DNA of 64,000 nt from Anaeroplasmataceae bacterium (GTDB lineage: Bacteria; Bacillota_I; Bacilli_A; Acholeplasmatales; Anaeroplasmataceae): assembly GCA_020025015.1 (NCBI GenBank), contig JAHHSV010000002.1:1-64000 (forward strand), written 5' to 3'. Below the pieces are notes generated by a model. That model worked only from the letters and a program-made list of their open reading frames with translations, was not told the DNA's origin and did not search any database. Positions 34,711 to 44,705 of this stretch are shown piece after piece. The position numbers and the translations under genes are program-made. The stretch's first letter is position 1. Each line of letters begins with the position of its first letter.

Positions 34711-35591
34711 TTTCTTAAAAATTCCTCAACATCCTTAATAATTTCATTTTCTGTTTCACTAAAGTTTTCTAAATTTACCTGGTAGAATTTAGCATCAGTT
34801 TGATTCTTAAACCAGGTTTTTTGCCTTTTAGCTAAATGTCTTGTATTTTTCTTGATTTCTTCAATTGTCGATTCCTTAGTTACATCGCCATTAAAATAGC
34901 CTAACCATTCCTGATAGCCAATGGCATGAGGATAAATCTTTCGTTCATAAAGACCTCTAACCTCTTCTTCAAGCCCCATTTCTATCATTTGATCTACTCG
35001 CCTATTTATTCTTTCATATAAGGCTTCTCTCTCAATATCCAAATAAATAATAAAGGAATCATAATATTTTTCATGGCACTTATTAGCCTCACTTAAATTA
35101 CTACCAGCTATACTACTTTCAAGTGCTCTTAAAACCCTCTTGCGATTATTAGGGTGAATTTCTGAGGCTTTTTTTAAGTCTAGCTTAGCTAGCATATTGT
35201 AAAGCTCCTCATTACTATAACGCTCATGATTTTTCGCAAACTCATCCTCACGCTTAGGGCTATTAAATTCATAATTATTGATAACCCCCTGAACATATAA
35301 GCCAGTTCCACCACATAAAATAGATAGAGGCTTAGCATCAATGATTTTTCTTGCCATTTTTTGACAGGTTGCCACATCAAATTGTTCTGTTGGTTCTAAA
35401 ACATCAATTAAATGATGCTTAGCCAATGATTGCTCATAGCTAGTTGGCTTAGCACTACCAATATTTAAATCCTTGTATACTGCTACACTATCACAGCTAA
35501 TAATTTCTACATTAAAATGTCTAGCTAGGCTGATTGCCAATTTAGTTTTACCAGAAGCTGTAGGTCCTACAACACAAATAACCTTCTTCAT
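34707..35591 (-). CDS. miaA: tRNA dimethylallyltransferase
   Basis: Adds the isopentenyl group to A37 of tRNAs reading UNN codons. P-loop GPTASGKTKLA, the DSVAVYKDLNIGSAKP segment, HHLIDVLEP, GGTGLYVQG and HPNNRKRVLRALE are all present. 294 aa is typical. The start overlaps the mutL stop (TAATG). Its product is the substrate of MiaB, also encoded here. Confidence 0.97.
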   Translation of the reverse strand: MKKVICVVGPTASGKTKLAISLARHFNVEIISCDSVAVYKDLNIGSAKPTSYEQSLAKHHLIDVLEPTEQFDVATCQKMARKIIDAKPLSILCGGTGLYVQGVINNYEFNSPKREDEFAKNHERYSNEELYNMLAKLDLKKASEIHPNNRKRVLRALESSIAGSNLSEANKCHEKYYDSFIIYLDIEREALYERINRRVDQMIEMGLEEEVRGLYERKIYPHAIGYQEWLGYFNGDVTKESTIEEIKKNTRHLAKRQKTWFKNQTDAKFYQVNLENFSETENEIIKDVEEFLRK

Positions 35592-37378
35592 TATGACTGA
35601 ATCCTTTCAAACATTTTCTTTAAATCATTAGTTGTAAACTTAATAATAGTTGGTCTACCATGAGGACAATGATAAGGATTTTTACATAAATTTAATTGCT
35701 TAATTAAATCTATAGCCTCAGCCTCAGTAATTTTATCATTAGCCCTAATAGATGATTTACAGCTTATTTGCTTAGCTATACTATCTCTAAATGGTAAAAT
35801 TGAAACATTATTTGACCTTGCCATACTATTTAAAAGACCTCTAATAATATCATCAATATCCTTGTCAGCTGCCCAAGCAGGTAGGCTTCTAATAACAAAG
35901 CTATTTAAAGAAATTTCTTCTAAGGTAAAGCCAATTTCCTTAAATTTAGCTAAATTTTCTAAAACAAACATTGCTTCATTTTTAGTAAAGTCAATTGTAA
36001 TTGGCACTAATAAATCTGTAACTAAAGGCTTAGGATTTTCCATTTCCTTAGCATACATCTCATATCTAATTCTTTCTGCTGCCGCATGCTGATCAACAAT
36101 GTATAAAGCATCAGCACCCTCACAAATAATATAGGTCTTATAGGCGATTCCTAAAAACCTTAATTCAGGCAGCTTCTTTACTACCTCTTCCTTAGCTATA
36201 GGCTCTTGCCAATTAACCTGATTATTAAATAGGTCATAGCTTTCTTCCTTGGGATAATTAATTACTGGCTCATTAAAGCTAAAGCTATTATCAGTAATAT
36301 TTCTATCCTCATTTTTAAAATATTCAGGATAGCTTAAAGGCTTACTATCATTTCCATAATAGCTATTTTCTATTACATTACGTATAGGAATTTGTCTAGT
36401 TTCCTCTAAGCGAGCTCTAAAAATTTTATATAAATTATCACATAAAAGCTTTTCATCAGCAATTCTAATTTCTGCCTTTTTTGGATGGACATTAACATCA
36501 ATTAATAAAGGATCAATATCTAAATATAAAATGACAATTGGATACTTATTAATTGGTAAAAACTGATCAAAAGCCTTCACAAACATCTCATTTAAAGCAT
36601 TATTCTTAACATATCTACCATTAACAATATAGGTCATATGAAGCTTATTGCTACGATACACCTCAGGCTTTACAAAATATAATTTACCACTGTAGCCATT
36701 AAGAGCGAACTCCTCGCACTCAAGCTTTCTTGCCGCATCTAAGCCATAAATATTACCAACAAGCGTAGTCATATCATTATTACCAACGCTTTGGAAAATT
36801 AGCTTTTCATCATTAAATAGCTTAAAGCTAATTTCCGGATTAGTTAAAGCAAGCTTATCAACTAAATAGCTAATGCTTGATAGTTCACTATGCTCACTTT
36901 TTAAATATTTTAGTCTAACAGGAGTATTAAAAAATAGGTTTTTAACAATAACAGAGGTACCCCTTTGATGACTAATTTCTTGTGACCTAATCTTCTTACC
37001 AAACTTATAGGTAATGCTATAAGGCTTATCATTATGATTAGAGGAAATTGTCATTTCACTAACTGAAGCAATTGAAGGAATCGCTTCACCTCTAAAGCCT
37101 AAGCTTGAAATTCTTGCTAAATCATATTCATTTTTAATCTTAGAGGTAGCGTGAGGCATAAAGCATAGCTCAAGGTCCTCCTTATCCATACCAATACCAT
37201 CATCAATTACCTTTATTTCTTTAATGCCTCCGCCTAAAAGATAGATGGAAATATTTTTACTTTTAGCATCAATTGCGTTTTCAACGATTTCCTTAACAAC
37301 ATTACTAGGACGTTCAATTACCTCGCCTGCCGCAATCATATTAGCCAATTTTTGGCTCATTTCTTGAATTTGGCCCAT
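35591..37378 (-). CDS. mutL: DNA mismatch repair protein MutL
   Basis: 595 aa. The N-terminal GHKL ATPase has IAAGEVIERPSNVVKEIVENAIDA, IDDGIGM and SLGFRGEAIPSIASV. The C-terminal part carries the endonuclease motif VDQHAAAERIRYE and CPHGRPT near the end, so this is a nicking MutL of the kind used where MutH is absent. It follows mutS by 10 bases and precedes miaA, the standard Bacillota order. Confidence 0.98.
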   Translation of the reverse strand: MGQIQEMSQKLANMIAAGEVIERPSNVVKEIVENAIDAKSKNISIYLLGGGIKEIKVIDDGIGMDKEDLELCFMPHATSKIKNEYDLARISSLGFRGEAIPSIASVSEMTISSNHNDKPYSITYKFGKKIRSQEISHQRGTSVIVKNLFFNTPVRLKYLKSEHSELSSISYLVDKLALTNPEISFKLFNDEKLIFQSVGNNDMTTLVGNIYGLDAARKLECEEFALNGYSGKLYFVKPEVYRSNKLHMTYIVNGRYVKNNALNEMFVKAFDQFLPINKYPIVILYLDIDPLLIDVNVHPKKAEIRIADEKLLCDNLYKIFRARLEETRQIPIRNVIENSYYGNDSKPLSYPEYFKNEDRNITDNSFSFNEPVINYPKEESYDLFNNQVNWQEPIAKEEVVKKLPELRFLGIAYKTYIICEGADALYIVDQHAAAERIRYEMYAKEMENPKPLVTDLLVPITIDFTKNEAMFVLENLAKFKEIGFTLEEISLNSFVIRSLPAWAADKDIDDIIRGLLNSMARSNNVSILPFRDSIAKQISCKSSIRANDKITEAEAIDLIKQLNLCKNPYHCPHGRPTIIKFTTNDLKKMFERIQS

Positions 37379-37388
37379 ATTAAACCTC

Positions 37389-39935
37389 CTAGCACTTATC
37401 CTTTAGCTCATAAAGAATTGTTAAAGCCTCTTTTGGTGATATCTCATCAATATCTAAATCTCTTAAATACTTAATAACCTCAGGCTCATCCTTCTGCTTT
37501 TTCTTTTCCTCTTCATCATATAAATCAAAATCAAATAAGCTTAGCATCATACCCTTTTGCTTATTATTGCCCTCAAGATTTGCTAAAATTTCCTTACTAC
37601 GAGCAATTAAAGACTTAGGCATTCCCGCTAATTCAGCAACGTTTATACCATAGCTCTTATCCGTTGGTCCATCCTTAACCTTATGTAGGAATGATAATCC
37701 ATCATTAGATTCAACTGCCTCAACGTGAACATTCTTTAAATGCTTAAGGGTTCCCTCAAGGCTTGTTAATTCATGATAATGGGTTGAAAATAAAGTAATA
37801 GCTCCAACCTTTTGATGGACATATTCAATAATAGCCTCGGCTAAAGCCATACCATCATAGGTAGCTGTACCACGCCCTAATTCATCAAATAAAATTAAAG
37901 AATCCTTAGTTGCATTCTTAATCGCATAATTTGCCTCACTCATCTCAACCATAAAGGTAGACTGACCACTGCTTAAATCATCAGTTGCTCCAATACGCGT
38001 AAATATTTGATCAAAAATCTTTAAATTACAAATGCGAGCAGGAACAAATGAACCCATTTGAGCCATAATTATGATTGTCGCAAACATACGCATATAGGTT
38101 GATTTACCACTCATATTAGGTCCTGTAATTAAAATTAAATTAAATTCATTAATATAAATATCATTAGGAACATAATTTTCCTTAAGAATGCTTTCTAAAA
38201 CCGGATGACGACCATCAACAATCTCGATTGAACCAGGATTAAAGGTAGGCCTAACTAAATTATTATTTAAAGCCACATTAGCCAAGCTAATATAGCAATC
38301 AATTGAAGAAATAATATTAGCTAAATTTTGTAAGGAAGGAATAAAACCAGTAATATAATCTCTAATTTGAATAAATAATTCATATTCAATACGCTCAATT
38401 TTATCCTTAGCACCTAATAAAATATCCTCATATTTTTTCAATTCTGGAGAAATATAACGCTCACTATTGGCAAGTGTTTGTCTTCTTTGGTAGCCCTCAA
38501 TATCACCTAAATTAAAGCTTTGGCCCTTACTAATTTCAATATAATAGCCAAATACCCTATTATAGCCAACCTTTAGGTTCTTAACCCCAAGCCTTTCCTT
38601 TTCCTTAGCCTCATATTCTAAAAGCCAAGCCTTGCTGTTTTTATTGATATCAGTAACCTCATCAAGCTCCTTATTGTAGCCATATTTAATCATGCCACCT
38701 TCCTTGATAGTAAAAGGTGGATTTTCTTCTAACGCTTCCTCTAATAAATTATAGATATTTTCATGGCTATCAATTTCATTACTAACTTTAGTAAAGCTTG
38801 GAAGCTCAAAATCTAATAATAGGCTTTTAATATTAGGAACAGCCTTTAAGGTCTTTCTTAGCTGAACTAAATCCTTAGCATTAGCGTTTTGGCAAGAAAT
38901 TCTTCCGATTATACGCTCTAGGTCGTATACCTCCTTTAAGGAATCCTTTATTTCCTCACGCTTAATATAATTACCCATAAAGCCTTCAATAAAGTCTTCA
39001 CGCTCAGTAATTTTACTTAAGCTAACTAAAGGTCTATCTAACCATTTACGAAGCATTCTACTACCCATTGTGGTTTGAGTATGATCTAAATAGCTAAATA
39101 AACTACCATTTTTTTGATTTAAACGTAAGGTTTCAGTTAATTCAAGATTCTTCTTAGTAAAATAATCTAATCTTAAATAATCCTTTTCGGTATAAAATTC
39201 AAAGGGCTTAAAATGATGAAGCTCCTGTTTTTGCGTATCAATAGCATAATTTAATAATAGCGCAATTGCCTTATGATAATTTTTATCAATATCAATAACC
39301 AAATTTAATAAATAATCTGGCATTACATCATTATCGTAAACACTAACTAAAAATCCTGAGCTTGCTAAATCATTTTTATATTTAGAAATAAAATCACCAT
39401 TAACAATGACCTCTTTTACCCTTAAGCCTCTTAGCTCCTCAACAACATGCTCAATACTTGAAATAGTTGTTAAATAGCCCTCACCTGTTGAAACATCAGC
39501 ATAGGCTAATATAAAGGTTTTACGAATTAATATTAAGCTTGCTAAATAATTATTCGCCTTAGCATCTAAAAAATCCGCAATAACCGTACCTGGAGTTAAA
39601 ATCTTTACAACATCTCTTTTAACAATACCCTTAGCTAAGCTTGGGTCCTCAACCTGCTCAACTATTACAACCTTATGACCATTATCTAAAAGCTTTTCCG
39701 CATAGGTGCTATAGGCATGATGAGGGACACCACACATTGGGACCCTCTCCTTAACACCTGCATCCTTACCAGTTAATGCTATTTCAAGCTCTCTTGAAGC
39801 AAGAATCGCATCATCAAAGAACATTTCATAAAAGTCACCTAACCTAAAAAAGACTATAGAGTCCTTATAGTCTTTTTTAATATCAAGATATTGTTGAATC
39901 ATTGGTGTGTAAGATTCTTTTTCTAGGATTTCCAT
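37389..39935 (-). CDS. mutS: DNA mismatch recognition protein MutS
   Basis: 848 aa. The mismatch-reading Phe-x-Glu lies in LGDFYEMFFDDA near residue 35. The clamp and lever domains fill the middle, and the ATPase has GPNMSGKSTYMR, DELGRGTATYDG and the FSTHYHEL segment. The start chosen is the ATG one codon after a TTG; AAAGGG lies upstream. It follows the unknown membrane-tethered protein gene by about 28 bases and precedes mutL. Confidence 0.98.
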   Translation of the reverse strand: MEILEKESYTPMIQQYLDIKKDYKDSIVFFRLGDFYEMFFDDAILASRELEIALTGKDAGVKERVPMCGVPHHAYSTYAEKLLDNGHKVVIVEQVEDPSLAKGIVKRDVVKILTPGTVIADFLDAKANNYLASLILIRKTFILAYADVSTGEGYLTTISSIEHVVEELRGLRVKEVIVNGDFISKYKNDLASSGFLVSVYDNDVMPDYLLNLVIDIDKNYHKAIALLLNYAIDTQKQELHHFKPFEFYTEKDYLRLDYFTKKNLELTETLRLNQKNGSLFSYLDHTQTTMGSRMLRKWLDRPLVSLSKITEREDFIEGFMGNYIKREEIKDSLKEVYDLERIIGRISCQNANAKDLVQLRKTLKAVPNIKSLLLDFELPSFTKVSNEIDSHENIYNLLEEALEENPPFTIKEGGMIKYGYNKELDEVTDINKNSKAWLLEYEAKEKERLGVKNLKVGYNRVFGYYIEISKGQSFNLGDIEGYQRRQTLANSERYISPELKKYEDILLGAKDKIERIEYELFIQIRDYITGFIPSLQNLANIISSIDCYISLANVALNNNLVRPTFNPGSIEIVDGRHPVLESILKENYVPNDIYINEFNLILITGPNMSGKSTYMRMFATIIIMAQMGSFVPARICNLKIFDQIFTRIGATDDLSSGQSTFMVEMSEANYAIKNATKDSLILFDELGRGTATYDGMALAEAIIEYVHQKVGAITLFSTHYHELTSLEGTLKHLKNVHVEAVESNDGLSFLHKVKDGPTDKSYGINVAELAGMPKSLIARSKEILANLEGNNKQKGMMLSLFDFDLYDEEEKKKQKDEPEVIKYLRDLDIDEISPKEALTILYELKDKC

Positions 39936-39963
39936 CAAAAATCAACCCTTTTCTATCTTTAAA

Positions 39964-42024
39964 TTATTGGCCACTGCCAAACATATTTTTAAAGGCTTCA
40001 ACTGGCCCATCAAATAACCAGTTCATACCTATACTATTAAACCAATCCCTAATACCTAAGGCTTGATCGAAGCTAAATAATAACGCAAATACTAACCAAA
40101 CTATTGCAAGAAGAATGATTATTAGGAATATAGTCTTAAAGATTGTACCAACCTTAGACATACGATCACGATGCTTTTCACGCTTATTACGCTTTTGCAT
40201 CTCATCAAATTCCTTAACACGCATATAGTTGTTAAATTCATCCTTATCTACATCATAAATTTTGCCGGATTTTAGTTTTTCTTCCATCATTCTTTGACGC
40301 TTTGCGGCCTCCTTGGCTGCTTTCTTGCTAGTCTTTCTTAGCTTTTTGTTATCTACCTTAGCTTGCTTTTCTAAAAGCTTTTCTTGTAGCCTTGTTTCCT
40401 TTTCAAGCTTAGCATTCTTCTCTTTTTCTAGCTTAGCCTCATGCTTGCTTTGAAGCTTTTCTTCCTTTTTCTCAAGTTTAGTTGGAGTAGCTTTACCAAT
40501 CACTAAATCAGCATTAGAATCGCCAAGAAGCTTAGCGGCTGTAACACTATCGTAATATGGGTTAACCTGATCAGTAAAGTTATCAAACGGATAGAAATTA
40601 TCCTTAGGTAATTCTTCCTTAGCTTCCGCTAAAGCAAGCTCTTCTATCGCTGCAGTAGGCTTATCCTCTTCAGCATTAGGTAAATCCTTAGCCTCAGGTA
40701 GCACTCTAACCTCATCAATAATTCTACTAGAATTTTGGTTATAGGTTTTAACTAAGCTATCAATTGAATCAACAATAGCCTTAGTATCTACCTGATTTAA
40801 AACTGTAACCTGTGGAGCTTCAGAGCTTGGAAGGCTAACCTTAATTTCACGCTCATTACTCTTTTTGATCTCAGAAATTAATTCACGTAATAAACCCTTA
40901 GCCTCATCATCAAATAAAGGAACTAAAGCATTAGGTAAAGCCTTACTATTTGATTCCTTTACCTCTTCGATTAAGCTCTTTAATAAATCATTAGTTTCCC
41001 TATTGTCTATTGTTACATCGCGAACCTCTCTTGGAGTCTCTCGCACATAGCTTGCATCATTAATAATCTTTTTTAATATTGCCGTTGATTCCTTTAAAGA
41101 ATCATACTCTTTAGCTGGAGCATCTTCAACCGAATCAGTATTATAGCTCTTATTATCCTCAGTTGTATCAACATAAGCCAAATCAAAAACAAAGTCGCTT
41201 TCTAAACCAACAAGGTTAACCTTCTTCATTGGCTTAATTGGATATTTTTGCGCATCATCAAGTAGGTAATTAATTACATCTTCCTTCTTTAAATCCGCTG
41301 AAATTCTAATACCATTATTTTTTGCTAAACGCTGTAAGGTCATTATGGGCATTTTAGCTAATCTTTCCTTTAATTCAGCATCAAGCTTACCTTGCTTTTT
41401 AAGCTCATTAGAAACATAAGCTTCAATTTCATTTCTTCTTAAGCGCTTAGGAATTTCAATACCATACTTGCTTCCTAATTCACGAAGCTCTTGGGTTGTT
41501 GCAGAATTAGGTAAGGCTTCTCTTAGCTCATCAATTTGAACGCCATCAAAAAAGCCCCTAAAATCACGACTAACCCTAAAAAGCTCTTTTTCAAATTCAG
41601 CAAAATTATTTTCTTTATCATCTAAAATTAATAGCTGAATCAAAACATCATCTGACATACCAAGTAAACCAGCATTATTGATGATTTTGTCATAAAAGGC
41701 TAATAAATATTTACATAGATCATCTTTATTATTACAAATCTCTAAGAATAAATTTTGTAATTGAAATTCACTAAAATGCTCATACTCACGTAAACGATAA
41801 AGCATTTCATCAGATAAATCTAAGACCTTAGCCTTTGGTATTCTTAAGTTTAAAATATCTCTTAATGCACTAACATTTAAAACACGAGGAATAAAAATAT
41901 TGTTTTTTTCTAATACACTAGCAATTTCACTTGCTCCCTTATTAATTAGTTTATCAAGCACAAACCTATACTCAAAATTTTTATCCTGTATAACTAGTGC
42001 AGTTCCGTCATTAATAAATTCCAT
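39964..42024 (-). CDS. Unknown protein with Rho-N/SAP-like motifs, long charged region and C-terminal membrane anchor
   Basis: 686 aa; I do not recognise a named family for the whole protein. The N-terminal 150 residues are helical. Residues about 165-255 hold two similar helix-extended-helix motifs, TTQELRELGSKYGIEIPKRL and TLQRLAKNNGIRISADLKKE, which resemble Rho-N/SAP/HeH nucleic-acid-binding motifs. An acidic low-complexity middle follows (260-510), then a Lys/Glu/Arg-rich coiled coil (about 520-620), one transmembrane helix (about 631-655) and a short outer end. With no signal peptide, the bulk should face the cytoplasm. It takes the place of cotE between ymcA and mutS in the Bacillus order. 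A membrane-tethered nucleic-acid-binding role is inference. Confidence 0.6.
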   Translation of the reverse strand: MEFINDGTALVIQDKNFEYRFVLDKLINKGASEIASVLEKNNIFIPRVLNVSALRDILNLRIPKAKVLDLSDEMLYRLREYEHFSEFQLQNLFLEICNNKDDLCKYLLAFYDKIINNAGLLGMSDDVLIQLLILDDKENNFAEFEKELFRVSRDFRGFFDGVQIDELREALPNSATTQELRELGSKYGIEIPKRLRRNEIEAYVSNELKKQGKLDAELKERLAKMPIMTLQRLAKNNGIRISADLKKEDVINYLLDDAQKYPIKPMKKVNLVGLESDFVFDLAYVDTTEDNKSYNTDSVEDAPAKEYDSLKESTAILKKIINDASYVRETPREVRDVTIDNRETNDLLKSLIEEVKESNSKALPNALVPLFDDEAKGLLRELISEIKKSNEREIKVSLPSSEAPQVTVLNQVDTKAIVDSIDSLVKTYNQNSSRIIDEVRVLPEAKDLPNAEEDKPTAAIEELALAEAKEELPKDNFYPFDNFTDQVNPYYDSVTAAKLLGDSNADLVIGKATPTKLEKKEEKLQSKHEAKLEKEKNAKLEKETRLQEKLLEKQAKVDNKKLRKTSKKAAKEAAKRQRMMEEKLKSGKIYDVDKDEFNNYMRVKEFDEMQKRNKREKHRDRMSKVGTIFKTIFLIIILLAIVWLVFALLFSFDQALGIRDWFNSIGMNWLFDGPVEAFKNMFGSGQ

Positions 42025-42112
42025 AAAATATCCCCCTTGTCTTTAATGTAATCTATATTAATAATAATTCAAAATTCCCAAAATCACAAGCAAAAGCCCA
42101 TTAAAAGCCTAA

Positions 42113-42436
42113 TTAAAGCTTAAAATCTTTGGCAAAGCTCTTCTCAATTTCCTTAGTAACAATTTTTAAATCCGCATAGATTTCTTCTAGCAATTCAAAA
42201 TACTCTGAAACAAATGGCATTTCTAGCATGCCTTCTTTAATTTTGTCATAATTTTTTTGTAAATTGCTAACTAAAATTATATCATTTTTAACCTTGGCCT
42301 TAACTAACTGCTTTTGGACCTTTTTAAGCTCAGTATAAGCTAAATCAAGCTCCTTATTTCTCTTAAAATAGGCTCTTAATTCCTCTAATCTCTTAAATTC
42401 CTCGCTATTTTTAAAAACAGCAACTAAATTATTCAC
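42113..42436 (-). CDS. ymcA: YmcA/RicA-like YlbF-family protein
   Basis: 107 aa, helical, of the YlbF/YmcA family. In Bacillus RicA works with RicF and RicT in mRNA maturation with RNase Y, and in competence and biofilm control. The call rests on size, helical pattern and its place directly after miaB (8-base overlap). It starts with GTG after GGGAG. The C-terminal cysteines that hold iron-sulfur clusters in Bacillus RicA are absent: the protein has no Cys at all and is shorter than the Bacillus one (about 143 aa). Confidence 0.75.
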   Translation of the reverse strand: MNNLVAVFKNSEEFKRLEELRAYFKRNKELDLAYTELKKVQKQLVKAKVKNDIILVSNLQKNYDKIKEGMLEMPFVSEYFELLEEIYADLKIVTKEIEKSFAKDFKL

Positions 42437-43871
42437 TAACTAATTCTCCCATTTGGAACCAAGTCTTAGCCTCAGTAATCTTAACCTCAACAATAGTACC
42501 AATTAAAGCTAAATTATGGCTAGGGAAGTGAACTAGCTTTAAATGCTCAGAATAGCCACAAAGGTTATCTGGATTATTCTTACTAACGCTATCAACTAAA
42601 ACCTTAACAGTTTCACCAACAAAGCGTTCATTACCCTTACGGTAGAAATAGTCTACTCTTTCATTTAAACGCTCTAAGCGTTCCTTCTTTTCCTCAAATG
42701 GTACACTATCTTCCATTCTAGCAGCTGGTGTACCCTCACGAGGTGAATAAATGAAGGTATAGGCACCCTCAAATTCAACCGCATTAACTAAATCTAAGGT
42801 GTGCTTAAATTGCTCTTCTGTTTCATTTGGGAAGCCAACAATAATATCAGTTGTTAAGCTAATGCCAGGTACCATTTCCTTTAAACGCTTAACCTTAGCT
42901 AAATACTCCTCAACTGTATATTTACGATTCATTTTCTTTAAAACCTCATTATCACCAGATTGAACTGGTAAATGAAGCTGAGGCATTACATGCTTACAAT
43001 CATGCATTGCTTGAATAGTCTTTTCATCTAAATCCTTAGGATGGCTGGTTGTATAACGAATACGTTCAATACCAGTTTTATCTAAGTCATATAATAAATC
43101 ACCAAAGGTATAGCCATCATGCTTATCATTACCATATGAATTAACATTTTGACCAAGTAAGGTAACCTCCTTATAGCCCTTAGCTACTAGATCCTCAACC
43201 TCTTTAATGATCTCATCCTTATCACGGCTTCTTTCCTTACCTCTTGTATAAGGTACGATACAATAAGTACAGAATTCATCACAGCCAAACATAATATTAA
43301 CCCAAGCCTTATGCTTAGATTCACGATGCTTAGGAGCATCCTCTAAAATATTACCCTGTGTTGATAAAACCTCAATTACCTTAGATTGCTTTTGATACAT
43401 TTCAAAAAGCAAGCGTGGTAATGATTGAATGTTATGCGTACCAAAAATTAAATCAACAAATGGATAAGATGTAAGTAATTTTTCCGTAGCATTTTCCTCT
43501 TGAGGCATACAGCCACAAATACCAATTCTTAATTCAGGATTGTCACGCTTTACACCCTTAAGGTTACCTAAAACACCCCAAATTCTATTTTCGGCATTTT
43601 CTCTAATTGCACAGGTATTTAAAATTACTAAATCAGCCTTATATGGATCAACTGATCTCTTATAGCCAACACCCTCTAAAATACCACTAATTACCTCTGA
43701 ATCAGCCTCATTACCCTGACAGCCATAGGTAAATACATAATATGTTTTATTTTCACCAACATGGCTAAATTTACCATCTAAATGATAGCTAATTACCTCT
43801 GTTGATTCAAATTTACGACTACGAGCATCCTTTAAAGAAGGCATAGAAAGTTTCATTTTTTTCTTACTCAT
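42429..43871 (-). CDS. miaB: tRNA-2-methylthio-N6-dimethylallyladenosine synthase
   Basis: Radical SAM methylthiotransferase acting on i6A37 made by MiaA. The N-terminal UPF0004 domain carries the auxiliary-cluster cysteines (YGCQGNEADSE, LNTCAIRENAENR, GICGCM); the radical SAM CxxxCxxC is CDEFCTYCIVPYTRG near residue 200; a TRAM domain ends the protein. 480 aa is typical. It follows ymdB by 2 bases. Confidence 0.97.
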   Translation of the reverse strand: MSKKKMKLSMPSLKDARSRKFESTEVISYHLDGKFSHVGENKTYYVFTYGCQGNEADSEVISGILEGVGYKRSVDPYKADLVILNTCAIRENAENRIWGVLGNLKGVKRDNPELRIGICGCMPQEENATEKLLTSYPFVDLIFGTHNIQSLPRLLFEMYQKQSKVIEVLSTQGNILEDAPKHRESKHKAWVNIMFGCDEFCTYCIVPYTRGKERSRDKDEIIKEVEDLVAKGYKEVTLLGQNVNSYGNDKHDGYTFGDLLYDLDKTGIERIRYTTSHPKDLDEKTIQAMHDCKHVMPQLHLPVQSGDNEVLKKMNRKYTVEEYLAKVKRLKEMVPGISLTTDIIVGFPNETEEQFKHTLDLVNAVEFEGAYTFIYSPREGTPAARMEDSVPFEEKKERLERLNERVDYFYRKGNERFVGETVKVLVDSVSKNNPDNLCGYSEHLKLVHFPSHNLALIGTIVEVKITEAKTWFQMGELVSE

Positions 43872-43873
43872 TT

Positions 43874-44638
43874 TTATTTCTCCTTATTAAACTCTTTATG
43901 GAATCTTTCAATTTTGTTAGTACCAGTATCAATAATTACCCCGTTAAGCATAATACCACCTGTAGCAACCCTACAAGGCTTATAAATACCAGTTATAAAT
44001 CTTTCAATTATTGGGCTAACCTCTTCACCCAATACAGAATTAATTGGACCACACATACCAAGATCACTAATCGCTAGTGTCTTATTAGGTAAGCGTCTTT
44101 CATCCGCTGTTTGAACATGGGTGTGAGTTCCTACTATTGCCGTAACCCTACCATCTAAGTAATTAGCTAAGGCAATCTTTTCACTTGTTGCTTCGGCATG
44201 AAAATCAACAATGTAGTAATCACTTTTAATCTCTTCTAAAAGCTTATCCATTGTTCTAAACGGACAATCAGCTGAGTTATTCATAAAAGCTCTACCTATT
44301 AAGTTAATTATAGTAATATTCTTATCATTAAACTTAATAGTCATATAGCCCTTGCCTGGAGCCTTATATAAATTGGCTGGTCTTATAATATTTGCTTCAT
44401 CAATAAAATCATAAATTTGAAATTTAGAATAGGTATGATTTCCCATTGTTAAAGCGCTAAAGCCTGCCTTCATTAGCTTCTTATAGTAATCATAGGTTAA
44501 GCCCCTACCACCACTAACATTTTCCGCATTAGCAAAAGCAATATGGATTTTATTTTCTTGTTTAATTTTTTCAAGATTAGCAGCTAGGATATCCGCTGCC
44601 TCCTCACCAACAATATCACCTAAGTATAGTATTCTCAT
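43874..44638 (-). CDS. ymdB: Metallophosphoesterase YmdB (cyclic-nucleotide phosphodiesterase family)
   Basis: 254 aa cytoplasmic protein with the binuclear metal motifs MRILYLGDIVGE, NAENVSGGRG, MGNHTYSK, FHAEATSEK and GTHTHVQTAD. The Bacillus protein hydrolyses 2',3'-cyclic nucleotides and tunes RNase Y-linked gene expression. An upstream TTG at 44659 is possible, but the ATG gives the family's MRIL start. A hairpin sits between rny and this gene, so its expression may be partly set by read-through. Confidence 0.95.
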   Translation of the reverse strand: MRILYLGDIVGEEAADILAANLEKIKQENKIHIAFANAENVSGGRGLTYDYYKKLMKAGFSALTMGNHTYSKFQIYDFIDEANIIRPANLYKAPGKGYMTIKFNDKNITIINLIGRAFMNNSADCPFRTMDKLLEEIKSDYYIVDFHAEATSEKIALANYLDGRVTAIVGTHTHVQTADERRLPNKTLAISDLGMCGPINSVLGEEVSPIIERFITGIYKPCRVATGGIMLNGVIIDTGTNKIERFHKEFNKEK

Positions 44639-44654
44639 ATTTTCTCTTTCTAAA

Positions 44655-44703
44655 AACAAATAAAGCTAGTCTTCCCTTAGAAATCCTAGCTTTTTATTTG
44701 TTT
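44655..44703 (-). terminator. Hairpin terminator or attenuator between rny and ymdB
   Basis: CTAGC-based stem (AAAGCTAG / CTAGCTTT) extended by near-complementary AAACAAATA / TATTTGTTT arms and followed leftward by a T-rich stretch. It begins just after the rny stop. Confidence 0.7.
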
Positions 44704-44705
44704 AA

